The translations under genes were made by a program, and so were the position numbers. Of a DNA stretch of 64,000 nt, positions 1 through 11,000 are shown in pieces. The notes beneath the pieces are model-generated. The model did not search any database and had not been told where the DNA came from. It saw only the letters and a program-made list of their open reading frames with translations. The DNA is taken from NCBI RefSeq assembly GCF_023065955.2, contig NW_026622963.1, positions 6,455,001 to 6,519,000 of the forward strand, written 5' to 3'. How positions within the stretch are numbered: the stretch's first letter is position 1; each line of letters starts with the position of its first letter. Source of the stretch: Ursus arctos. Taxonomy: Eukaryota; Chordata; Mammalia; Carnivora; Ursidae.

Positions 1-1025
1 TTCTGGGTATGATTCCCTTCACATGTTCTCAAGCAGTGATGCTTAGAGAGTCTGTTCACTTTACGTGTATTTCTGGCAGAACAAAGAAAGAAAATAGATG
101 TGGCCTCTGAGGACTACTTCTTCTTCCTTTCCCCATTCACAGTAACTACCCACAAGTGATATCAACTTTATCAAAACACATTTATTATTTCTATGCTTTA
201 TGGCATATTATGTGCTTAGAACTTCCAATTCCAAAGAAAGTCATCGGAACACTTAAATCAAAACAAGTACTGCAATTTTAAATCTGCAAATTTTATAGAA
301 TGATACATTAAGTAACTTCTAATAAGATATATAATTTCTGAATATCCTCGTTAACTCCAATGTAATGTTCTTAAAACTATAAAACTATAAAAATACCACC
401 AAAATAAACACAGCTAGTATGAGTTGTCAAGAGAATATTAGTTAAAACTCACAAAGATGAAACAAGTTTTCTTCTCTCAAGTAGGATGAACTAGAACTTA
501 GAATATGATCTAAGTACAAAATTTGATTGACAACTTACTCCCTTCACTAAGTGTTGACACAAAAAAGAAGTATAATTAACCTTCTCATGAAATAGTTCAT
601 AAACAGAACATATAATCATGAAAGACTAAATGTGATTATTTTATTTTTTCCCATACAGCCTATTAGAGTAAGGGCTCTTTACAGCTACTAACTCATTGAT
701 AAAAGCCATGTGCTGTGCACACATTCCGCTATTTTAATAGGCGGGTTTTACTGTTGTTCAGTTAAATCTATACTGCCTTCCTCAGGATCAAGAAGAAGAA
801 AATTAAAAACATAGAATAATTTCCCAGCCTCACTCTGCTTCTAAATTACCTTTCAATTTACCAGTGATCTTTAGACTAAAACTGCGATAATTTACCAATT
901 GTTTACACATCTTTACAATGTCCATACTTGTTTTATTACAAATATTTATCTAATCTTAAATACTTTTCAGATAATATCCATTTCCTCAACTTAGAATCTT
1001 GTAAGTTTCCAGCTTGAAGTGATTT

Positions 1026-1210
1026 TTTAAAAAAAAGATTTTATTTATTTATTTGACAGAGAGAAAGAGAGAGAGCACAAGCAGGGGGAACGGCAGGCAG
1101 GCTCCCCTCAGAGCAGGGAGCCCAACACAGGGCTTGATCCCAGGACCCTGGGATCATAACCTGAGAGCTGAAGGCAGATGTTTAACCAACTGAGCCATCC
1201 AGCTACCCCT
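1026..1210 (-). mobile_element. CAN-SINE, older copy
   Basis: Minus-strand SINE: a T-rich run with AAGATTTTATTTATTTATTT, then the body, ending at the head near ATCCAGCTACCCC. Diverged flanking duplications (CCAGCTTGAAGTGAT and CCAGTTAAAGTGAT) support the ends. Confidence 0.9.
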
Positions 1211-1288
1211 CCAGTTAAAGTGATCTTAAGACATCACAAAGACTAACTCATTCTGCCTATAAATGACAGAATGTAAAAAAGCCTTTAA

Positions 1289-1490
1289 GGGGCACCTGGG
1301 TGGTACAGCAGTTAAGCGTCTGCCTTCGGCTCAGGGCGTGATCCCGGCGTTATGGGATCGAGCCCCACGTCAGGCTCCTCCGCTATGAGCCTGCTTCTTC
1401 CTCTCCCACTCCCCCTGCTTGTGTTCCCTCTCTCGCTGGCTGTCTCTATCTCTGTCAAATAAATAAATAAAATCTTTAAAAAAAAAAAAA
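1289..1490 (+). mobile_element. CAN-SINE, young subfamily
   Basis: Head GGGGCACCTGGGTGGTACAG through to a poly(A) tail. AAAAAAGCCTTTAA is repeated on both sides (1275-1288 and about 1485-1498) as a target-site duplication. Confidence 0.97.
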
Positions 1491-2025
1491 AGCCTTTAAA
1501 AGCCCAAATATGTATCACTTCAGTCCATGGGAGGTGCTAAAAATGCAAACTTGTATCTACTGGAAAGTAAAGGTCAGAAGCAGATGAACAAGTAAATCGG
1601 CCAACACTACCTCTTGGAAGCTTTCCTTATTTTGAGGTGAATTTCCAACACATACAATATGTATTTGAATACAAGGAAAAATACATTTCAAAGCCAAAAA
1701 AATTACTTCTGAATTATTCATAACCTGTCTTCCCCTCTATATGGGCAAATATGAAGAGCTGACCAAATGCTGTTAATAAATACAGGCTTACTCTCAAAGA
1801 CAATGAAACTGTAATTCAAATCTCTAATTTAAGCCACCGTCATCAAAAACACTCTAGAGGGCACCAGAAACAGTAATATCTGCTTTCATTAAACTCAGAA
1901 TACCAACAACTTTTCTTTGATAATGAAAACCTTATTCAATGTATATGTACTTATCACTGTTTTCCTCTTTTTAAAAAGGCACGAATATTTTTAATAAATA
2001 TTTTTTAATTAAAAAACAGAATTAC

Positions 2026-2078
2026 CTGTGAATCTGCCATGTACGTTTGACCCTGTTTGAGAAGCATATCTTCTTTTC
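2026..2078 (-). CDS. UACA: UACA exon 15: coiled coil, last exon in the window
   Basis: 53 nt, two bases completing an Arg codon and then [17 protein letters not shown], ending in phase 0 at CAG|GTAATT. The acceptor is GATTTATGTAG. Thr replaces the Met I recall in human (GQMYMADSQ). The next exon, which should start around CTSPG and be several kilobases long, is not in the 2025 nt to the left. Confidence 0.93.
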
Positions 2079-5000
2079 CTACATAAATCCAAATTAATGA
2101 TATCTTAACTTAAATACCCATACCAAAGTAGGCTAAGAATTGATTTGGTGTTACTATCTCTCCTCTATTTTTCAAACAAAAGAATGAGTTACGGGGCGCC
2201 TGGGTGGCACAGCGGTTAAGCGTCTGCCTTCGGCTCAGGGCGTGATCCCGGCATTATGGGATCGAGCCCCACATCAGGCTCCTCTGCTATGAGCCTGCTT
2301 CTTCCTCTCCCACTCCCCTTGCTTGTGTTCCCTCTCTCGCTGGCTGTCTCTATCTCTGTCAAATAAATAAATAAAATCTTTAAAAAAAAAAAAAAAAAAA
2401 GAATGAGTTACGACATAAAATTATCCTTGTTCTAAAATATCCCTGTCTTTCCTTATTATTTCTATAGACGTCAGGGAAGTATCTATATTCTTCTGAATAG
2501 ATACTAAGTTGGTTTTTAGAAATATATAAGATGGTTAGACTACATAAGCTACATGATTATTATAAAATATGTATCTTACAATCAGTCAAAATAAAAGTGG
2601 TGTTCTTTACAATTTATGGGATAAATATTACTATTGTACTTAGCTCGAGGATAATTTAATACTTACAGGAAGCAAAAAATGGATTTTCTAGAGGAATTAT
2701 TTAGAATTAGCAAACAATCCATAAAAGTTAATATTAATTACAGTCTTAAGATAACTAAGACATAAGTATTTATGTAACTTCAAATTTTAAACTGCCTCCC
2801 AGCATTGAGACTATATCCAAAGATTTCTCCAAATCAAAAAACCATGTTATGTTTCTTTTCATAAAAAACAAGCTCCAAATCTCACAAGATAAATGCCGAC
2901 TAATCAACAAGGCAAGTTTGGTAGCTCATATAAGATACAACTTAGAAATACAGGTGCCTAGGGAATATCAGAGCCTCAGCATTGCCAGATTTTAGGTTAG
3001 AGGCTACAGCAGTATCTTCACTTCCTCCTGTGTCGTGTGTTCAGGTATAACACAGTAGTTGAAGCCGAGCGGCAAGAATGTCATATACAGTTAGACAAAA
3101 TAACTAGGTATAAACATTCTTCTGTGTTTGAACTGGGTGAACGGTAATGATAACCTATGCTTTTGTACTTCCGGTTACTGAAATGACTTCCTGATCCTAA
3201 ATGATCGCTCTGAAATCAGAAGCATAAATATATGACGAATATTGCTTCATTTTGTTAAATTCTGTATCTATTTTGATCCAATCATTAAAGCCACATTTGC
3301 AACATTCCTTGTTTCTCCTGAGTATGATTCTACTTGAAACCACAAAAAGACACCACACTAGTGACAATTAGAGAGACCAGTTGGGAATAAACTACTTCAC
3401 TAAGCATTTTAATAAAAGCAGCCAAGCGTTTCAAGGAAAAACTTTACTGCTCAAAAGAAAAAAAAAAGAAAAGTGAGCCCCACATGAACTGAAACAACAT
3501 TCGATGCACATTCTTTGCTGCTTCTTTACCTCAAAAGGAAGAAAACGTCTTCCCTATCAAATGCAATCCCTATTAAAACACCAACAGCATTTTTCACAGA
3601 ATAGAACCAATAATAGTACGATTTGAATGGAACCACAAAGAGCCCAAATAGCCCAAGCAATCTTGAAAAAGAAGAACAAAGCTGGAGGTATCACAATCCC
3701 AGATTTCAAGGTATACTACAAAGCTGTAGTAATCAAAACGGTACAGTAATGGCAGAAAAAAAGACACAGACATCAATAGAACAGAACAGAGAGCCCAGAA
3801 ATAAGTCCATGCTTATACAGTCAATTAATTTATGACGAAGGAGGCAAGAGTATACAATGGAGAAAAGACAGTTTCTCTTCAACAAATCATGTTGGGAAAA
3901 CTGGACAGATAAATGCAAAAGAATGAAACTGGACCACTTTCTTACACTATACACAAAAATAAACTCAGAATGGATCAAAGACCTAAACCTGACACGTGAA
4001 ACTGTAAAACTGGTAGAAAAAAATAGGCCATAATCTCTTTTGACATTGGCCATAGAAATACTTTTCTAGATAGGTCTCTTCTGGCAAAGGAAACAAAAGC
4101 AAAAATAAATTGCTGGAACCACATCAAAATAAAAATCCTTTGCACAACAAAGGAAACCATATAAAGGCCACCTAGTGAATGGGAAAAGCTATCTGTAAAT
4201 CACATATCTGATAAGGAATTAATATCCAAAATATAGGAAGAACTTACACACACTCCTAAAAAATAATCCAATTAAAAAATAGGCAGAGGACCTGAACAGA
4301 CATTTCTCCAAAGAAGACATACAGATGGCCAATAAACTCATGAAAAGACACTCAACATCACCAATCATCACGGAAATGCAATTGAAATCACAATGAGATA
4401 CCACTTCACACCTGTTATAATGGCTAGTATGAAAAAGACAAGAAAAAACAAGTGTTGGCAAGAATGTGGAGAAAAAGGAACCCTGTGCACTGCTGGTAGG
4501 AATGTAAATTGGTGCATCCAATGTAGAAAACCGTATGGAGGTTCCTTTTTTTTTTTTTTTTAAGATTTTATTTATTTATTCGACAGAGATAGAGACAGCC
4601 AGTGAGAGAGGGAACACAAGCAGGGGGAGTGGGAGAGGAAGAAGCAGGCTCATAGCGGAGGAGCCTGATGTGGGGCTCGATCCCATAACGCCGGGATCAC
4701 GCCCTGAGTCGAAGGCAGACGCTTAACTGCTGTGCCACCCAGGCGCCCCAGTATGGAGGTTCCTTGAAAAATTAATAGAAATACCATATGACCCAGTAAC
4801 TCCACTACAGGGCAATTTTCTCGAAGAAAACAAAAACACTAATTCAAAAAGATAATATGCACCCCTATGTTTATAGCAGCATGATTTATAATAGCCAAGA
4901 TATGGGAGCAACCCAAGCGTCCATCCATAGATGAACGGACAAAGAAGATGTGGTGAACGTACACTCACGCTGGCCATAAGAAAGGATGAGATCTTACCAT

Positions 5001-8000
5001 TTGCAAAACATGGCTGGACCTCAAGGATATAATGCTAAGTGAAGTGACTCAGACAGAGAAAGACAAATACTATATGATTTCACTCATATGTGAAATCCCA
5101 AAACAAAACAAATGAACACACAAACAAAAAGCAGAAACAGACCCATAAATCCAAAGAATCATCTTATGGAGGAGAGGAGGTAGGAGAATGGGCAAAACAG
5201 ATGAAGAAGAGTGGGAGACACAGGCTTCTAGTTACGGAATGACCGTCGTGGGGATAAAAGGTAGAGTATAAGGAATACAGTCAGTGGTACTGTGATAACA
5301 CTGTATGGTGACGGGGGAGCTACACTTACGGTGAGCACGGCATAACAGATAGAGTTGTCAAATTCCCATGGAGTATGCCTGGAACTAATGTCACATTGTA
5401 TGTCAAATACTTTCAATTTTTAAAAGAAGATGTGCAGATGTAGTTCATGTTTGTGTATATGCACTAATATATACATAACATATACATGTACTAACACATA
5501 CATAATATAACATGTACTAACATATACATAACATAACATGTTTGTGTATTAGTACTAACAGCTACGTGTCAAACTCACGGAGGTGACCACAATAAAAATG
5601 GTCAACAGTTCTGTAACTGAATGAATTCCACCTCCACTAATCCGTAGTTCCCCCAGGGTACAGAAAATGTCTGTAAACTTTGTTAAGGTCTTCGTTCTAT
5701 GTAATATTTAATACTAGAGTTTGCAATAGCTGCTAAATGGGCTTCTACATGTATGGGTTGGGGGAGGCCTACACACAGAAGGAGTTCACAAAACTTAGTT
5801 TGGGTTTATTACCTTTACTTGATTACTCAAATAAAAATGGACAGATGAGTTGTAACATAAGATTAGCTTCATTCTAAAGTACATTTTCCCCCATATTTTT
5901 CCTATAAACAAAAGGGAACCGCCTACATATTATATATTACACATAATGCAGCATTTCTGTTGGCAGTTTATGAGGAATTTTTAGCATGTGAGATGACACA
6001 GTAGTAGGTACTCAATATTTATAAATAATGCATTCTTAGTTTTTAATGGCTGCTTTCATCAATATTGGGCCACCTGTAAAGTGCACCCTCTAATTTTCTT
6101 CTTGAAAGTAAAAACCTCATTTCTAGTATAAAAATCCATCCAAATGAATACATATCGACTAGAGAAAATGTCTTCGTTAGACTACAGGAAGAAAGCTACA
6201 AAACAATATTCCCGCGTGTTGAATGGGTATGCACACAAGCTATGCACAAAGGAAGTGGTGAAAGGAGATCAGTCAGGGGCTAAGAGGGCTGGCATTATGG
6301 GTGTGCTTATTTTCTGCCTTTAGTTTAACTACGTTTTCTCAGGTTCCTAAAATAAATGTGTTGTTTTTATAAGAAAAAATGCGTTAGGGGCGCCTGGGTA
6401 GCGCAGTCATTAAGCGTCTGCCTTCGGCTCAGGGCGTGATCCCGGTGTTCTGGGATCGAGCCCCACATTGGGCTCCTCCGCTGGGAGCCTGCTTCTTCCT
6501 CTCCCACTCCCCCTGCTTGTGTTCCCTCTCTCGCTGGCTGTCTCTCTCTATCAAATAAATAATCTTTAAAAAAAAAAGAAAAAGAAAAAAACGCGTTATT
6601 TTTCTACAATATATTATAGCCTCATTGAAAGTTATGGACTTGGCTCCAAGTTTGTCGAAAGCTACGGAAAAACATGTTATTCCTAAGATGTGAGAGTCCA
6701 CTCTTAGAAGAAAAGTAATACATAAATACTACCCGATTACAGATTCCGACTGTGACGGATATTTCAAAAATCCCATATACACATCTGTATTTTCTCATTC
6801 GAGCTATTCTGAGCATAGAACCAGTCAGACCGCCTGGGTTCAAGTTCTGGCTCTGCCACTTCCTATTTATAGAGCCGCTCCGGGTAGACTGCTCTGTGCC
6901 TCAGTCTCCTCACTTACAGAGTGGAGGTAAGAGTAGGACCCACCACACAGAGTTGATGTGCTGATGAAGTGCGTGTATAGTACAGGCCCGTTTCTTGGCA
7001 CGTGGGCAGTGCTACAAAATGTTAGCTATTACTGGTTTCACTACAAACCTTAAAAACAAACACCTTCAAGTGTGAAAGACAGAAGCCACTCTACTCGTTC
7101 ATTACTTTATAAGCCTGTATTTCTGCATAAGCTTCAGAATTCAGTCATATCAGCCCAAACACGTATCCAGGCCTAACTCACCGCAGTGAAGTGTAAGACT
7201 GTGAAGTATACGGTGCAGCAAATGTCTGCATATGTACATCTCGGGTCACCACAACCCAGATCAAGACAGACAACATTCCCAGCACCCTCAGAAGCTTCTT
7301 CATGCCCCTGGTCGGTAACCCCTCACCAAAGGGTGGCCTCTACTCTGACCTCGATCCCCACAGATTAGTCATGTCTGATTCCGAATTTCGTAAAAGGGAA
7401 ATCATGCAATATAGACTCTGTGTCTGATTTCTTTCACGCAACATTACATCTGTGAGATTCCTCCCATGTCTTTACGTTCCTTCACAGCTGAGCGCGTTTT
7501 TCATCTCCAAAGAAAAGAATTGCTTTTGTTACGTGCTTTGGAGTTATAGTCCCCAGGAAAGATAAAAGATCCACACTGAATCAGCCACCTTATTCAATGG
7601 CACCAGTGATGAACCACATTGATAAAATACATATGATGGCCTTGCAAAACAAACGTCTGCAGGTGAAAGTCAGGACAGTGGTTACCGGCTGGGCTGGAAG
7701 TGTGGGTTGTGACAGGAAGCAAGTGTCAGGAGGCTTCCAGGTACTGGGGAAGCTCTATTCCTTGACCTTGGTGTGTCTGACTTGTGAAAATTCTTCAATG
7801 TACACACTTTAACATGTGCACTTTATAATACACTGTATTTCAATAAAAACTTTCTAAAAAATACCATGACTTTGGAAAAACTAAGAGCTAACGGGCCCAA
7901 CCAAAGCTGAGTATATGAACGGAGCCTTACTGACACACTACTCCCAACCAAGTGTTGTAATTAATGCATATTAATGCGTAGATACACAACACCCTTTCTG

Positions 8001-11000
8001 AGATAATCCTGGAAATACACTATTCATTTATGACACTTTGTTCTTTTCACCATCATAAACATTGCAAATTTACTGGTACGAGTGTGAAGTTTTGTAAAGG
8101 TAAAGACGGACAAAGAGGAAAGCCGAGGAAGAGAAATGGGTATGGAAGAGAATGCTAGGCCCACGTGGGTCAGTTTCAGTGGTCTCGTTTAACCTTTGCA
8201 ACCGCTCTGTGGAGAAAAGGACGATCACCCCAATTCTGCAAAAGCGGCAGCAAGCTCAGAGGCTACATAAACTGCCGAGATCACACAATAAAGAAGAAAG
8301 CGACCCTTCAAATTCAAGTCTGACCCCAAGCTCCTTACCACTGCCCATTATATGTTATATGAAATAACTTATTGAAGCTTTCTATACCTCAAAATATTTA
8401 AATCTATTTTTCAGAGTCTCAATAGTTCTTAGGCTTTCTTCGTGTTGCTTTTCTTTAGCTGCCAAAAGGGACTTCAGCTTTTCTTTCTGAAATGGAAAGG
8501 AATAAATACAGAGCAAAATCACTCCGTGCTTGCAACCGGGTTAAAAATGTGTTTCAGAAAATGTGAATTAAAATGACTTCGATTTTTTTAGTATTTTTAA
8601 CTACTAGTAGAGTTGAAAATGTCTACAAATATACTAATAAAATATATAATATATACAAACAATTCTATGAAAAATTCTCATTTCTGTCATTTGTTTCAAA
8701 TCTTATTATTTTCAGACATTTTATTTACAATGTTTAGAATTTAATATCTTTTCGTTAAAAGTTTCACAGAAAATGAGGCATTCAGAGGCAGTAACAACAA
8801 AATGCTTATGATAACCCATGCTACTGTACTTAAACTGTATTTTTATAGTCACATATAGGTCTTGTTTCTCCCTTTAAGCAATAACCAGGAATCGAATCCT
8901 CGTCCCCATCTCAACTCGGGACTCAAACCTCAACTGCAATATCATATTCAATTTACGTAACATTTTAGAGCTTTAAAGTACAATTTATCATCCTACCTCA
9001 CTTTCCAGATCGTCAGCAACCATTACTTCCTAAATTTAAAAAGAAGAAGAAATGTATTTTCATTATTCAAAGCGGATTTTTTAAAGGCATGAGCTCAGTG
9101 AATATCTTTGTAAAAGGCTGGCACGTATCTTTAAGAATGGGAACAAGGATGTAAGAAGAAAATGTCTCTGGATGACTAATTCTGTGGTCTGGGCTGTCAC
9201 TCATTCTTCTCACTGACCAGGTTCAGAAGCACTTGGATTCTTCTGAGAACCCATCCATTATCAACTCCTACCTACTCCTCTTCCTCACATCTTTCATCTA
9301 CTCCTTTCTCTCCAATCCCACAGCCCCAACTATACAGTTCAGCGCTTTGCTATTACCATACACCCACAGTATTCTCTGTTCTTACATGTGACACTGAAAG
9401 TTTCATGTAAAGATCCCAGGAAAATAGGACTTTCCTCAAGGACAATGACCTGATTGTATCTCCTTTAGCATCTAGCACCATGACTTGATGTGGTAGGTGA
9501 TCATTAACTATTTGTTATCAATGATGATTACTGGTAGTAAAACATTTTTTAATTTTTTTATATTATGTAGATTATTTACCTCATTCAGTTGTAGTTGTAA
9601 ACCATTGACTTTATCCAGTAATATTCTCTGTTCTTGCTGAATTTTTCTCAACCTCTCTTTCAAATCTTCATTTTCAATCTCCAGATCCTTAAATAGTAAA
9701 GGTAACAAGTGCCAGACCAGCCTTAAAAGAGCAATTCTTACGGAAGAAATTTTTAAAAGCAGTTTGCTATCATGTACAGATATAGACATATATAAAACAG
9801 CGTTAAGTCCAAAGACACAATAGTTTCAATGACATTTCAATGACTTAAAATTTATAGATCAAAAATAATATAAGGCATACTCATTTCATTGTGCTTTGTT
9901 TTGTTATGCTTCGCAAATACTGTGTTTTTTACAAATTGAAGGTTTGCAGCAACCCTGCATCAAGCCAGTCTATCGGCACCATTTCTCCACCAGCATTCAC
10001 TTATTTTGTGTCTCTGAGAGTTCCATTTGGTAACTATCACAATACTTGAAACTTTTTTTTATTATTATTCTATTTGTTATGGTGATCTGTGGTCAGTGAT
10101 CCTTGATGACTCTACTGTAATTGTCTTGGGGCACCATGAAGTGCGCCCATCTAAGATGGCAAACTTAACCAGTAAGTGCTGGGTGCGTTCTGACGGCTCT
10201 ACCCACTGGGCGTTCCCCCATCCCTCTCCCTCTCCTCAGGCCCCCCTATTCCCTGAGACACAACAGCACTGAAATCAGACCAATTACAAACTCTACAAGA
10301 GCCTCTAAGTGTTCAAGGGAAAGGAAGAGTCACACATCTCTCACCTTAAATCGAAAGCTAAAAATGATTAAGCTTAGTGAGGAAGGCAGGTCAGAAGCAA
10401 AAAAAAAAGCCAAGAGCTAGGCCTCTTGTACCAGACAGCCAAGTTGTGAATGCAAAGGAAAAGTTCTTGAAGGAAATTAGAAGTGCTACTCCAGTGATCG
10501 CATGAATGATAAGAAAGCAAAACAGACTTATGGCTGATATGGAGAAAGTTTAAGTGGTCTAGATAGAAGATCAAACCAACCACGACCACGACATTCCCTT
10601 AAGCCAAAGCCTAATCCAGAGCAAGGCCCTAACTCTCTTCTATGAATTCTACGAGGGCTGCTAACACAACATCCATTCTGCAGCCCGTGGATTAAGGAGT
10701 AATTTCAACTTTCAAGGCTAATTATTTAAGAAATACATTTTATATGGCCTCCTTGATGGAGATTCTTCTGATGGATCTGAGCAAAGGAAATTGGAAATCT
10801 TTTGGAAAGGATTCACCATTCTAGATGCCATTAAGAACATCTGTGATTAATGGGACGAGGTCAAAATACCAACATTAATAAGAGTTTGGAGGAAGTGCAT
10901 TCCAACCCTCATGGACGACTCTGAGAGGTTCAAGGCTTCGGTGGAGGAAGTTAACCGCAGATGTGGTAGGAACTGCAAGAGATCTGGAATTAGCAGTGGA

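Larger units (their letters stand above)
1..2025 (-). other. UACA intron 15, partial
   Basis: AT-rich intronic DNA holding two SINEs (1026-1210 and 1289-1490). I see no exon, RNA gene or other element in 1-1009 or 1500-2025. The left edge does not reach the large coiled-coil exon. Confidence 0.75.
3210..8387 (-). other. UACA intron 13
   Basis: Holds an L1 with a nested SINE, a degenerate minisatellite, a SINE, two MIRs and an old L1-like 3' end, each listed separately. I recognise nothing in 5550-6386 or 7880-8170. Confidence 0.75.

Noticed and set aside
1289..1360. tRNA-like sequence in SINE heads
   Set aside because: The heads derive from a tRNA and keep promoter-like boxes, but they lack a complete cloverleaf with acceptor pairing. 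They are retroelements, not tRNA genes.
1312..1518. Recurring [21 protein letters not shown] open frames, here and at 4535, 39170, 46626, 50798 and 53313
   Set aside because: They are the antisense reading of the CAN-SINE body, repeated wherever a young SINE lies. They are not proteins.
3733..4053. 106-codon minus-strand open frame
   Set aside because: It is antisense to the old L1 ORF2 remnant.
9508..9789. 93-codon open frame
   Set aside because: It is UACA exon 11 read through both flanking introns. Only 9580-9687 is coding.
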